64,000 bases of DNA from Allostella sp. ATCC 35155 (GCA_006738865.1 AP019701.1:3530001-3594000), one strand, 5' to 3'; numbered from the stretch's first letter, positions 36,329 to 45,154 are shown. Notes: generated by a model from the letters alone, not told the origin. Program-made: numbers and translations.

Positions 36329-39157
36329 CGGCGGTGCCGGCGGGCTCCGCTGCGCAGTCAGCCGGGCGATCGTCGCCGACAGTTCCGGCCAGTCGATCGG
36401 CTTGGTCAGATAGGCGTCGAAGTCCGCCGCGAGATGGCGCTGGCGGTGTTCGGGCACCGCATCGGCCGACAGGCCGAGGATCGACACGCGCCCCGCGGCC
36501 CCCGGCAGCCGGCGGATTGCCGCGGCGGCGGCCGGGCCGTCCATGTCCGGCATCTGAATATCCATGAGGACGAGATCGAAGCCGCCGCCCGCTGCGGCCT
36601 TCGCCGCCTCGCGGCCGGTCGCGACGGCGACGACCTGGTGGCCCATGCGCTCCAGCATCGCCACCATCAGCATGCGGATCACCTCCTGGTCCTCGGCCAG
36701 CAGGATGCGCCTCGGGGCCGCCGCCCCTTGCGCGGCGCAGGGCGGCGCATCCGGCCCGGAGGCCGCGGCCGGGGCCGGAATCACGAAGGCGAAGCGGCTG
36801 CCGATGCCGGGGCGGCTCTCGACCGCGATCGTGCCGCCCATCGCGGCGACGAGCCGGCGGCAGATGGCGAGGCCGAGGCCGGTGCCGCCGAAGCGCCGCG
36901 CGGTCGAGGCGTCGGCCTGGGTGAACGCCTCGAAGATGCGGCCGCGCTCCTCCTCGGTCATGCCGATTCCGGTATCCTCCACCGCGAAGCGCAGGCGCAT
37001 CGCGCTGCCTTCCCCCTCCGCGGAGGCGGCGATGCGGATTTCGCCGTCGCGGGTGAACTTGGCCGCGTTGCCGACGATGTTGTACAGCACCTGACGCAGG
37101 CGCATCGCATCGCCTTCGACCCAGCCGGGCAGGCCCGTCAGCGACAACGCCAGCCGGTTGCCGCCCTTGTCGGCGATCGGCGCCATGATCGCCGCCACAT
37201 CCTGCACGACCGCGGCCGGCGAGAACGGCGCGTGTTCCAGAACGAGGTGGCCCGCCTCGATCTTCGAGAAGTCGAGGATGTCGTCGACGAGCGCGAGCAG
37301 GGTCGCCGCCGACGCGCGCAGCATCGAGACCCGCTCGCGGGCGCGATCCGGCAGTGCATCGTCGACCAGGACCAGATCGGCCAGGCCGATCACGCCCGTC
37401 ATCGGCGTGCGCAGTTCGTGGCTCATCACCGCCAGGAACTGTGACTTGGCGCGGTTGGCGCGCAGGGCCTCGTCCCTGGCGGCCGAGAGTTCGGCCTCGG
37501 CGGCGCGGATCGCCGTGGTGTCCCAGTTGATGCCGAAGGCCCGGACCGCCCGCCCGTCGGCCCCGCGCACGATATGCGCGACGCTCCGCACATGCCGGAC
37601 CTCACCCGTTGCGCGCAGGATGCGGAAGTCCTCGTGAAAGCTCGCACCGTCCTTGACCGCGCGCGCCCATGCCCCAGCCAAGTGGGCGCGATCGTCCGGA
37701 TCGACCAGCGGCAGCCACGCGGCGAGCGTTCCGCCGAACCCGTCGGGCTCCAGCCCGTAGAGGTCGAGCATCCCGCGATCCCAGGAGACCCGGCGGTCCG
37801 CGAAGCCCATCTCCCAGACCCCGATGCCGGCCGCCCGCAGCGCGAGTTGCATGCGCTCGTTGAGCGCGGCCAGCCGCGCTTCCGCGGTCTTGAGCGCCGT
37901 GACGTCCGTCAGGGTGCCGACCATGCGCCGCGCCCGCCCGTCGGCCCGGCGCTCGATCACGCGCCCGCGCCCGAGCATCCACAGCCATCCGCCGTCACAG
38001 TGGCGGATACGGAACTCCTCCTCGAACTCGTCCTCGGCCGGCCCCTCGGCAGCGGCCGCAAGCCGTCGGCCGACGGCCTGGGCGTCGTCGGGATGCAGCC
38101 GGTCGGTCCACTCCGACAGCCGGTGGCCGATCTCCCCGTCCCGGTGGCCGATCATCCGCTTCCACTGCGCCGAGAAGAAGGTGCGGTCCTGGTCGAAGTC
38201 GTGGTCCCAGACGCCCTGGCCGGCGCCTTCCAGCGCAAAGCGCCAGCGGCTTTCGGCAGCCGCGAGCGAGGTGCGCATGCTGGCCACGACGAGCGGCCCC
38301 AGCGTCACCAGCGCCACCGCGAGGCGGATCGACAGCGCCGACCCGACATAGTCGTCGGCGCCCGGCAGGGACAGCAGGCCGGAGGCGGCCGCCATCAGCA
38401 TCGCGGCGCTGTGCGCCATGGTCAGGAGCACCGTGGGGAACATGCCGTAGCTCAGCGCGCACCACAGCAGCGCCGGCACCCCGAAGGCCAGCGCTCCCGG
38501 CCCGCCGATCAGGATGGCGACGGCCACCGACAGGACCAGCGCCATCGCGGGCGCGGTCCCTCGCAGGTCGGCGGCCGGCGTCCGTCCCCAGTTGCGCAGC
38601 CGATCGACGAGCCGCGCCGGGTCGGGTGCGGTGAGGATCGCGGGCACGAGGACGATGCCGTTGACGAGTTCGGTGACGAACCAGAACTCGAATCCGGGCA
38701 GCGCCGACCGTCCGAACACGAGCCCGAGGGCGGCCGCCCATACGAGCGCCGCCAGGACGGCCGCGATCGCGATCATCCCGAAGAGCAGCATGACCGAGAG
38801 CGGCCGGAGCAGGCGGCGATGCTCGGGCGAGAGGCGCCGGATCAGCGCATAGCCGACACCGACATCGACGAGATTGGTCAGGGTCAGCCAGGCGGTCATG
38901 TGCACGCTACCGCCGGTCGCGAGGTCCGCTGCGACGTAGCCCGCGGCCGCGGCGGCCCAGGCGGCAGGCCTCGACCAGGCCGGATTGCGGACGAACAGGG
39001 CGAGCAGCACGGCGTTCGCCGGCCACAGGGCGGCGAGCATCCCGATCGGCCGGGTCATGATCCCGGCCAGCGCCAGCGCGAAGACGAGCCCGCCGATCGC
39101 CAGCGGGCCGGTCAGGCGGCCGACCATGCCACTGCTCGCGCTCCCGGTTTCGACCAT
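36323..39157 (-). CDS. MASE1-PAS-PAS hybrid histidine kinase with receiver domain
   Basis: 944-residue sensor kinase. Eight or so N-terminal membrane spans (about 10-300) form a MASE1-like sensor. Two PAS domains follow (about 310-430, 440-560), then HisKA with FLAVMSHELRTPMTGVIGLADL (phospho-accepting His), HATPase with NIVGNAAKF, DTGIGM and GGTGLGLAI, and a C-terminal receiver (ILLAEDQEVIRMLMVAMLE, phospho-acceptor Asp in LVLMDIQMPDMDG, Lys in YLTKPID). AGGGG precedes the ATG at 39155-39157; upstream in-frame codons lack a ribosome site. No output regulator is adjacent, so the phosphorelay partner is elsewhere. Confidence 0.92.
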   Translation of the reverse strand: MVETGSASSGMVGRLTGPLAIGGLVFALALAGIMTRPIGMLAALWPANAVLLALFVRNPAWSRPAAWAAAAAGYVAADLATGGSVHMTAWLTLTNLVDVGVGYALIRRLSPEHRRLLRPLSVMLLFGMIAIAAVLAALVWAAALGLVFGRSALPGFEFWFVTELVNGIVLVPAILTAPDPARLVDRLRNWGRTPAADLRGTAPAMALVLSVAVAILIGGPGALAFGVPALLWCALSYGMFPTVLLTMAHSAAMLMAAASGLLSLPGADDYVGSALSIRLAVALVTLGPLVVASMRTSLAAAESRWRFALEGAGQGVWDHDFDQDRTFFSAQWKRMIGHRDGEIGHRLSEWTDRLHPDDAQAVGRRLAAAAEGPAEDEFEEEFRIRHCDGGWLWMLGRGRVIERRADGRARRMVGTLTDVTALKTAEARLAALNERMQLALRAAGIGVWEMGFADRRVSWDRGMLDLYGLEPDGFGGTLAAWLPLVDPDDRAHLAGAWARAVKDGASFHEDFRILRATGEVRHVRSVAHIVRGADGRAVRAFGINWDTTAIRAAEAELSAARDEALRANRAKSQFLAVMSHELRTPMTGVIGLADLVLVDDALPDRARERVSMLRASAATLLALVDDILDFSKIEAGHLVLEHAPFSPAAVVQDVAAIMAPIADKGGNRLALSLTGLPGWVEGDAMRLRQVLYNIVGNAAKFTRDGEIRIAASAEGEGSAMRLRFAVEDTGIGMTEEERGRIFEAFTQADASTARRFGGTGLGLAICRRLVAAMGGTIAVESRPGIGSRFAFVIPAPAAASGPDAPPCAAQGAAAPRRILLAEDQEVIRMLMVAMLERMGHQVVAVATGREAAKAAAGGGFDLVLMDIQMPDMDGPAAAAAIRRLPGAAGRVSILGLSADAVPEHRQRHLAADFDAYLTKPIDWPELSATIARLTAQRSPPAPPP

Positions 39158-39380
39158 CGTCCCCTGCCTCGCCCAGCCCCGCGACACGCGTGGCAACCGC
39201 TGGTTCCGCGTCCTCCCCGGCCTTAGCGTCCCGGCTGAAGACTTGCACGCATTCTCCCGCCGACCGCTGCACATGGGCCGGAGGCTGTGGCGCGGATGCC
39301 ATCGCGACGGGCGCGTACTCCGGCGCGACCGCGGACGCCGCCCCTTGGGAGCCGAGGCGCGGGCCGGCCGAGCGCGGCCG

Positions 39381-39818
39381 TCAGGCGGCGCGGTCGCGCG
39401 TTTCGACGACCATTTCCTTGCCCATCAGGGCCAGGGCCGAGGCCACGACGGCGATGTGCGAGCGGTGTTCGAGATCGAGCAGGCGCCGCACCTCGGACTC
39501 GCTGGACAGTCCCAGCATGGCTGCCAGCGCGACGTTGCTGAGGCCCCGCTCCCGCACCGCCTGGTAGAGCGCCAGCTTGGCCGCCGCGAGCGGCGGCACC
39601 GCCACGGTGCCCTGGCCCCGCTTCGCCCGTGATGGCGGTGGGACCGGGCGGCGCAACTGCACGTACCCTTGCAGGGCCGCGACGAGCGATCCCGCCGCGT
39701 CGGCGATGGCCTCGGCCTCCGTCGCCCCATCGTCGCCGGCCTCGGGCACATCGCGGAACGTAACCAGGAACCGCCCGTCTTCGTCGACGGTGACGTCGTA
39801 GGGGTAGACATAGCGCAT
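39381..39818 (-). CDS. hicB: HicB-like antitoxin with C-terminal HTH
   Basis: 145 residues. The N-terminal HicB fold (MRYVYPYDVTVDEDGRFLVT ... DGATEAEAIADAAGSLVAAL) neutralises HicA. The C-terminal helix-turn-helix (about 78-135, KLALYQAVRERGLSNVALAAML) binds operator DNA. It starts 30 bp after the hicA stop, in the usual toxin-first order. Since the partner toxin gene carries an amber codon, this antitoxin may now be an orphan. Confidence 0.85.
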   Translation of the reverse strand: MRYVYPYDVTVDEDGRFLVTFRDVPEAGDDGATEAEAIADAAGSLVAALQGYVQLRRPVPPPSRAKRGQGTVAVPPLAAAKLALYQAVRERGLSNVALAAMLGLSSESEVRRLLDLEHRSHIAVVASALALMGKEMVVETRDRAA

Positions 39819-39847
39819 GGCAAAGCTCCGGGGAGCGGGTCCGGCTC

Positions 39848-40063
39848 CTAGCGGAGTCGGTTGGGGTTGATGCGGAGATCGCGGAGCATCTTGCTCAAGA
39901 GCCCGGCGCCGATCTCCTTCTTCGGATCCTTGAGCGCCGTGAAGTGCTCTCCCTAGAACAAGCGTCCATGACTGCCCTTGCCGTGGTTGGCATCAAAAGT
40001 CACGACGACGCCGTCTTCTCGGGCCAGCTGGCGCAGCTTGCGGAGAAGCTCGGCCCCGTTCAT
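39848..40063 (-). pseudogene. hicA: HicA-like mRNA interferase interrupted by an in-frame amber codon
   Basis: A 72-codon frame from the ATG at 40061-40063 to TAG at 39848-39850 reads as a complete HicA: MNGAELLRKLRQLAREDGVV at the N-terminus, the double-stranded-RNA-binding core with catalytic His in GKGSHGRL, and HFTALKDPKKEIGAGLL before the C-terminus. Codon 37 is TAG (39953-39955) where the family usually has Tyr. Everything downstream remains in frame and conserved, so the change looks recent. The truncated 36-residue product would lack the second half of the fold. Confidence 0.8.
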
Positions 40064-40074
40064 GCGCAATCTTC

Positions 40075-40165
40075 GCGCATATATGCGCGACTCGCAAGCA
40101 AGAGGCGGCCCGTTCCGTGTGCGCGCCAATGCCGACACCGCGGCTACGATATCCGCCGGATATCG
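40075..40165. promoter_or_regulatory. Two perfect palindromes upstream of hicA
   Basis: GCGCATATATGCGC at 40075-40088 is 12 bp upstream of the hicA start, and CGATATCCG-C-CGGATATCG spans 40147-40165. Both lie where the promoter and HicB operator should be. HicB-type antitoxins with a helix-turn-helix bind such inverted repeats to autorepress. Confidence 0.5.
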
Positions 40166-40211
40166 TTCGCAGCCGCGAAAGCTGTCGTTCAGGAGGACTT
40201 CGGATCGGCGC

Positions 40212-40257
40212 TGGTGAGCCCGCCGGGATTCGAACCCGGGACCCTCTGATTAAAAGT
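40212..40257 (-). repeat. Left attachment site: displaced 3' part of tRNA-Lys
   Basis: 46 bp identical to 48822-48867, containing the T-arm (GGGATTCGAACCC), 3' acceptor strand and CCA, up to the anticodon loop. Identity ends at 40258, where three bases differ, then ATGCTC matches again. There is no 5' half here, so this is not a functional tRNA but the old tRNA end left behind by integration. Confidence 0.9.
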
Positions 40258-40375
40258 TCCATGCTCGAACCCCTCGCGACCTCGCAGGCATACTCAGAAC
40301 TTCACAGAAACCCAGCAATTACGGCACTTTATTCCCGATAACCCCCTTCTCATCCCACAGCATCCCTCGTATCTT

Positions 40376-40408
40376 TGCGACTTGGATGCGACTTGGCTGC
40401 GACTTGGA
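40376..40408 (+). repeat. Three tandem 11-bp repeats, probable integrase arm sites
   Basis: TGCGACTTGGA, TGCGACTTGGC and TGCGACTTGGA follow one another exactly (40376-40386, 40387-40397, 40398-40408), ending 11 bp before the integrase ATG. The same 11-mer recurs at 48748-48758 near the other end. Short direct repeats flanking the core at both ends are what arm-type binding sites of tyrosine integrases look like. Binding here would also repress int. Confidence 0.65.
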
Positions 40409-40419
40409 AGGGATGACCG

Positions 40420-41664
40420 ATGGCCGCAATCCGCCTCACCGACCGTTTCCTCAAGACCCTCCCGGCCCCATCCACAGGCCGGGCGGAGGTGTGGCACGAC
40501 ACCGAGGTGAAGGGCTTCCAGTTCAAGCGCACGCCGCAGGGCCGCGGATCGTTCCTCGTCTACTACCGGGCCGCGGACGGCACCGAGCGTCGGCCCAAGA
40601 TCGGCGATTGGCCGAGCCTCACCGTCGAGCAGGCACGCAAGGCCGCGCGCGAAACGCTCGCCCGTGTCGCCCTCGGCAACGACCCCAGCGCCGAGCGCCA
40701 AGCCGCGCGGGCGGCCGAGGAAGTCCGCGACCGCCTGTCGGACGTGGTTCCGACCTTCATCGAGCGCCACGCCAAGCCCAACAACCGCAGTTGGGCCGAG
40801 GCCGACCGCATCTTCCGCGTCTATGTCCTGCCCCGCTGGAAGGACGACCGCATCGGCGAAATCCGCCGTCGCGACGTCGCCGACCTTCTCGACCGGATCG
40901 AGACGGACAACGGCCGCGTCATGGCGGACCGGGTGCTGGCCGCCGTGCGCAAGCTGTTCAATTGGTGGGGCGCCCGCAACGACGACTTCGTGTCGCCCGT
41001 CGTCCGCGGCATGGCGCGCACCAAGCCCAAGGAGATCGCCCGCTCGCGCGTCCTGGCCGACGACGAAGTGCGGTCGCTGTGGATGGCCGCGTCGGGGCAA
41101 GCCGTGTTCGGCCCCCTTGTCCGCCTGCTGCTGCTGACCGGCCAGCGCCGCGACGAGGTCGCCCGGATGCGCTGGGCGGAGATCGAGGGCGACCTGTGGA
41201 CGATCCCGGCCGAGCGGTACAAGACCAAGGCCGCCAACGTGGTGCCCTTGTCCGCGGCCGCCCGCGCCGTCCTGGACAGCCTGCCGCGGTTCGGCGAGTT
41301 CGTGTTCACCACCAACGGCAAGACGCCGTTCTCGGGCTTCTCCAAGGCCAAGGCGAGCCTGGACAGCGCCATGGCGAAGCTGGACAAGGAAGCGGGCCGG
41401 ACACCCACACCCGCTTGGGTGCTTCACGACCTGCGCCGGACCGCCAAGACCCTGATGATCCGGGCCGGGGTCCGCCCCGATATCTCCGAGCGCGTCCTCG
41501 GCCACGTCATCGCCGGTGTGGAAGGGGTCTACGACCGGCACGGCTACGTCACCGAGAAGCGCGACGCGCTCGACCAACTGGCCGCCATGATCGAGCGGAT
41601 CACCAACCCGCCGGCCGGCAACGTGGTTCCCCTTCACGGCCCGGCCGGCCGCGACGCGGCCTGA
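40420..41664 (+). CDS. int: P4-type tyrosine integrase
   Basis: 414-residue tyrosine recombinase. N-terminal arm-DNA-binding domain (DUF4102-like, about 5-90, KGFQFKRTPQGRGSFLVYYR), SAM-like core-binding domain (about 105-190) and catalytic domain (about 210-395) with Arg at 243/244 (TGQRRDEV), His336-x2-Arg339 (HDLRR), His362 (LGHV) and nucleophile Tyr371 (nine residues after His362), so all active residues are present. AAGGGA precedes the ATG. It is 163 bp inside the left attachment site and should integrate and, with the AlpA-like protein, excise the element. Confidence 0.95.
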   Translation: MAAIRLTDRFLKTLPAPSTGRAEVWHDTEVKGFQFKRTPQGRGSFLVYYRAADGTERRPKIGDWPSLTVEQARKAARETLARVALGNDPSAERQAARAAEEVRDRLSDVVPTFIERHAKPNNRSWAEADRIFRVYVLPRWKDDRIGEIRRRDVADLLDRIETDNGRVMADRVLAAVRKLFNWWGARNDDFVSPVVRGMARTKPKEIARSRVLADDEVRSLWMAASGQAVFGPLVRLLLLTGQRRDEVARMRWAEIEGDLWTIPAERYKTKAANVVPLSAAARAVLDSLPRFGEFVFTTNGKTPFSGFSKAKASLDSAMAKLDKEAGRTPTPAWVLHDLRRTAKTLMIRAGVRPDISERVLGHVIAGVEGVYDRHGYVTEKRDALDQLAAMIERITNPPAGNVVPLHGPAGRDAA

Positions 41665-41989
41665 CCCTTCGTCGCCGCGTCCACAGGCGGCGGTGACATG
41701 CCGCCCGGCGGAGGCGCCGCCGCGCAGCGGCACGCCGCCCGCCATGTGGGTGCCTTGCCTCGCCCTTTGGCGCGCCGTGCCGAGTCGGGCGGCTTGGGCC
41801 TCCCGGATCAGGCCGACGAGCCTGCGGACCCGAAGAATGCGGTTAGTATCTGAGCGAATGTAACTTCCTTGTCCGGTCTACTGTCACTAGACCCAGACGT
41901 CAGTATATTGAATTGATATATCTGTCTCGGGCGCGATTACTTGCGGGCGCAGCGTATTGCTGCGGTCATGCAAGAGGAACGACGACCAA
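41665..41989. other. 325-bp regulatory gap between int and alpA-like gene
   Basis: No coding potential seen. The right half is notably AT-rich for this genome, with TATAT and ATATA facing each other around AATT at about 41904-41921, a likely promoter/operator region for the alpA-rep operon. The first 180 bp are ordinary GC-rich sequence. Confidence 0.4.
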
Positions 41990-42196
41990 ATGCGGGACAA
42001 CCCGTTTCTGACCGCCGACGAAGCTGCGGCGCTGCTTCGCCTCTCTCCCCGATCCCTCGAAGGCTTCCGCTATCGCGGCAACGGCCCGCGCTATTCCAAG
42101 GCCGGCCGCCGCGTTCTCTACCGGCGCGCCGACATTGAGGCTTGGATCGACCGACAGGCGCGCGACAACACCCACCAGAAGCCCGAGGCGCATTGA
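41990..42196 (+). CDS. AlpA-like excisionase/regulator (MerR-type HTH)
   Basis: 68 residues, nearly all one winged HTH of the AlpA/Xis type: FLTADEAAALLRLSPRSLEG followed by YRGNGPRYSKAGRRVLYRRADIEAWI. In P4-like elements and Gram-negative PICIs such proteins activate int or the replication module and assist excision. AAGAGGAA precedes the ATG at 41990. The stop overlaps the next start (TGATG), so it is co-translated with the replication-initiator-like gene. Confidence 0.85.
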   Translation: MRDNPFLTADEAAALLRLSPRSLEGFRYRGNGPRYSKAGRRVLYRRADIEAWIDRQARDNTHQKPEAH

Positions 42197-44142
42197 TGGG
42201 CGACGCAGGTTTCGGGGCGGCCCCCGTCGCCGGCACCGCCCTTCCCGGTGCCGCGTCCACAGGCGACGCGACGCCGCGCGACGCGACCGAGGCGACCCTG
42301 CCCAGGGACTTCCATGGTGTCGCCTATGTCGGTCGGAGCAGGGACGGCTACATCTTCCGGCAACGGCTTCGCCTGCCGGCCAGCGACCTCGGCAACGGCG
42401 TCCGCGTCCTCGGCGGACGCGCCGAACAGCGCGCCGTAGGAACGCCGGGACCAGAGGCCGCGCGGTTCCTCATGAACGTCCTCACCGCCGGCCACGAATT
42501 GCGTTGCCTGCCCGCCGACGACCCGATGCGCCGATCCGAACTCGCCGCCTTCGTGCGCGACTGCGCGGCGCGGGTGGGCGAGATCGGCGCCGATGCTCCG
42601 GCCGCGCTTGTCGATGTGGCCGCCTCGAAACTCCCGACCGTGGCCGCATCCATCGAGGCCAGGGGCCGCGGCCGGTTCGACGCTGCCACCGTCCGCCGGT
42701 TCAAGGCACCCACACCCGATGACGACGGGGGCCGGTTCCTCCGGGTGCCGTCGTCCGCAGAGTACCGGAGCGCGGTGAGGGTCGTTGGCGACGGCCGGGC
42801 CTTCGGCGTGCGCGGCCGGTATGGCTTCCCCGCCGTTCCTCGCACCACGGGGCAGGCCGGGCAATTCGCGCTTGGGCCATACGCCGCAGATGGTGAGGAC
42901 GTGTGCCTCGTCGACCGCGAGGGCGAATGGATCGACGAGGACGACGAGAAGGGCTTGGTGGGCCGGTTGCGCCGGGCAGCCGCGGCCGCCGTCGCGGCGC
43001 TCGGACCGCTTGACCGGGACGTGCTGGACGCCGTGTTCGCGCTGATGCTCCGCGACGCGGACAAGCGCCGATGGGGCGGAGTTGAGATTTCGGTCGATGA
43101 CGTGTGCGGGTTGCTCGGGATGACCAAGCGGCTCGCGGGCAACGGGTGGCGGGGCGGGTACGAGAAGGCCGACCGGGACAAGGTGGCCGCCGCGCTCGCC
43201 CGGTTGAGCAAGGTGTGGATGTGGGCGACCATGCCCGACTATCGGAAGCCGCAGCGGGACGACAAGGGCAAGCTCACGGGGAAGTATGAGACCGTCACGC
43301 TCGCCAGCCGACTGTTCGCGGTCACGGGCGCCGAGTGGCTAGGGCGGCTCGAGGATGGCGACGAGCGGCTGATGCGGGCGACCATCGCGCCGGGCGCCGT
43401 GATCGCCCACACGCTGGACGCGGGCAACGCTCAGGTCATGCTGATGTCCCGCCGGGTGCTGGAATACCATCGCGCCGGGCAGCTCCCCGAGAAGGGCTTG
43501 CTGCGCTGGCTGTCGGCTGACTGGCGCATCAACGCCCACAAGGGCGCGCGGGTGCGGGCGAAAGCGGTTCTGGTCGGGACGCTGCTGGACGCGGCGGAAC
43601 TGGCGGTCGATCCCGACCGCCCGTCGCGCGCGCTCGACCGGTTAGAGGCCGCGCTCGACACCCTGGCGCGCGATGGGGAGATCGGCGGGTGGCGCTATGT
43701 GCCGGGTCGCGAGGCGCGGCGGCCCGGCGGGCGCGGGTTGGCCGAGGGGTGGGAGAGGGACGCCCTCGTTGAGGTTTCCATGCCTGCCTTCCTGGCCGGC
43801 AAGAAGGCCGCGATGATCGAGCGCGCGAGGGAAGGCCGTGGCCGGATCGTCGGTGGCATCCGGCGCATGACGGGCACGGGCGGGCCGGAGTTGGGGATCG
43901 CGATGCGCGAGGCGCGCAAGGCGGCCGGCTTGACGCAACCCCAGGCGGCCGAGCGGGCCGGGGTGGCCGGGCGGACATGGGAGCGGGCCGAGCGGGGCGA
44001 GCGGGTCCGGGCCGGGAATGCCGAGGCCATCATGGCTTGGCTCGACGGGGAGTCGGGCGGTCGGCCCGCATCCCCTGCCCGCCGCGGAGTGGTGGCACGG
44101 CCCCGTCAGGGGCCGGGCCTGCCACTTCGCAGAGTTCACTAA
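42196..44142 (+). CDS. Replication-initiator-like protein with C-terminal XRE HTH
   Basis: 648 residues, not assigned to a family with certainty. The central part (about 270-480) has paired winged-helix-like segments (LDRDVLDAVFALMLRDADKR, VEISVDDVCGLLGMTKRLAG and LMSRRVLEYHRAGQLPEKGL) reminiscent of plasmid RepA/TrfA-type initiators. The C-terminus (about 575-630) is an XRE helix-turn-helix (MREARKAAGLTQPQAAERAG). No Walker or primase motif is seen. It is coupled to alpA and followed at once by direct repeats and AT-rich palindromes, which supports a replication role. A DNA-binding regulator is the alternative. Confidence 0.55.
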   Translation: MGDAGFGAAPVAGTALPGAASTGDATPRDATEATLPRDFHGVAYVGRSRDGYIFRQRLRLPASDLGNGVRVLGGRAEQRAVGTPGPEAARFLMNVLTAGHELRCLPADDPMRRSELAAFVRDCAARVGEIGADAPAALVDVAASKLPTVAASIEARGRGRFDAATVRRFKAPTPDDDGGRFLRVPSSAEYRSAVRVVGDGRAFGVRGRYGFPAVPRTTGQAGQFALGPYAADGEDVCLVDREGEWIDEDDEKGLVGRLRRAAAAAVAALGPLDRDVLDAVFALMLRDADKRRWGGVEISVDDVCGLLGMTKRLAGNGWRGGYEKADRDKVAAALARLSKVWMWATMPDYRKPQRDDKGKLTGKYETVTLASRLFAVTGAEWLGRLEDGDERLMRATIAPGAVIAHTLDAGNAQVMLMSRRVLEYHRAGQLPEKGLLRWLSADWRINAHKGARVRAKAVLVGTLLDAAELAVDPDRPSRALDRLEAALDTLARDGEIGGWRYVPGREARRPGGRGLAEGWERDALVEVSMPAFLAGKKAAMIERAREGRGRIVGGIRRMTGTGGPELGIAMREARKAAGLTQPQAAERAGVAGRTWERAERGERVRAGNAEAIMAWLDGESGGRPASPARRGVVARPRQGPGLPLRRVH

Positions 44143-44280
44143 AGTTCACTCTATTAGAGTGGGCGAAAAGCTTTTCATGCCCGTGTTTCCAGGCACTTAG
44201 CGGTGCCTTCCCTACCACGCCAACCCCGAGGTTCTGCCACACCAACCCCGAGGTTCCGCCACGCGGACCCCGAGAAAGTG
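44131..44280. repeat. Candidate replication origin: AT-rich palindromes plus three 22-bp iteron-like repeats
   Basis: From left to right: AGTTCACT twice (44133-44140, 44143-44150), the palindrome CACTCT-ATT-AGAGTG (44147-44161), the palindrome GAAAAGCTTTTC (44165-44176), then three head-to-tail 22-bp units at 44215-44236, 44237-44258 and 44259-44280. Units 1 and 2 differ at two positions; unit 3 keeps CCAC and ACCCCGAG. An AT-rich segment next to 22-bp iterons, directly behind the initiator-like gene, is the layout of a theta origin. Confidence 0.5.
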
Positions 44281-44347
44281 GCGGGACGGATGGGGGGAGA
44301 AGTCCGCAAGCCGACACGGGCCAACAGCGACGAAACGGAACCAGACG

Positions 44348-44602
44348 ATGCGAACATTGAGAAGGAAGCTGCGCCTGCCGGAAAGCGGATGGGGGCTGTT
44401 CCGCTTCACCAAGCGCGGCCCGGTGAAGCTGGCGCGCTTCGACACCGAGGAAGCGGCCTACGCCGAGATGAAGCGCCGACAGGCGGACGGGGCAGGCGAC
44501 AATCTCATGGTGACGCACTTCGTCACCATCGACACCATCCCACCCTTCGCGAAACCCAAGCCGCGGCGCCCGCAGGCGGACGGCAAGGCGCCGGCCCCGT
44601 AG
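44348..44602 (+). CDS. Small hypothetical protein (element cargo)
   Basis: 84 residues, basic, unrecognised. The first half (RLPESGWGLFRFTKRGPVKL then ARFDTEEAAYAEMKRRQADG) looks like a compact alpha/beta fold with an amphipathic helix; the tail is Lys/Pro-rich. GGAACC lies upstream of the ATG. Codon-position GC and length suggest a real gene of the mobile element, but this is not certain. Confidence 0.5.
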   Translation: MRTLRRKLRLPESGWGLFRFTKRGPVKLARFDTEEAAYAEMKRRQADGAGDNLMVTHFVTIDTIPPFAKPKPRRPQADGKAPAP

Positions 44603-44781
44603 GGGCCGCGCCGCCAGCGTGTGGATGGCCTGTCGTTGTCTAGGGGAAGCGCGGGCCGTCCACCGCTGTCTCAAAAAATGTCTCATTGGAAACAATGCGT
44701 TGACCGGGGCGAAGCGGCGGCTTCACGGTCGCGGCAGTGGGCGCCGCGACGGCGTCCACACCGCCGGAGAACGATCACCCG

Positions 44782-44976
44782 ATGACCATCGCCGCCATCC
44801 CCGAGGCATTCACCCCCGTCGCCTTCGCTGTCGTCGCCGAGACGGCAGCCCACGGCTTGGTGCTGGTCGGGACCTACCCGACCCGCCGCGCCGCCCGCGG
44901 CGCCCTGGCGCGCCATGCCCGCCGCAACGCGCCCGACCAGCCCTTGCACGTCCTGCCGGTTCGCGCGATCCGGTAG
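44782..44976 (+). CDS. Small hypothetical protein (element cargo)
   Basis: 64 residues: AFTPVAFAVVAETAAHGLVL then VGTYPTRRAARGALARHARR and a short tail LHVLPVRAIR. It reads as two beta strands, a basic helix and a final strand, unrecognised. GGAG is 12 bases before the ATG, which is long. A start at 44737 is possible but adds low-complexity residues. Confidence 0.4.
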   Translation: MTIAAIPEAFTPVAFAVVAETAAHGLVLVGTYPTRRAARGALARHARRNAPDQPLHVLPVRAIR

Positions 44977-45058
44977 AGCGGGACGCAGCCGCTCGGTTCG
45001 ATCCCCGCCGGCCGGTTCGCCGCCAACATGGCGCACGGCCGGAAGGGGCGGGGAGAGC

Positions 45059-45154
45059 ATGATCGGGCGGCGCTGGCGCTGCACCACATGCGGGCAGCTC
45101 GGGACCATCACCGTGCATCAAACAAGGCGGCCGGGCGGGTTCTGGGGGCAGTAG
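45059..45154 (+). CDS. Very small zinc-ribbon-like protein
   Basis: 31 residues, MIGRRWRCTTCGQLGTITVH followed by QTRRPGGFWGQ. One CxxC knuckle followed by a strand looks like half of a zinc ribbon, so it may dimerise around a metal or be a fragment. The strong ribosome site GGGGAGAG stands 1-8 bases before the ATG, which is the main reason for calling it. Confidence 0.4.
   Translation: MIGRRWRCTTCGQLGTITVHQTRRPGGFWGQ

Noticed and set aside
40212-40257. A second tRNA gene
   Set aside because: Only the 3' half matches; no D-arm or 5' acceptor strand follows, so it is an attachment-site duplicate.
44215-44280. Mini CRISPR array
   Set aside because: The 22-bp units abut without spacers and no cas genes are near; iterons are the better reading.
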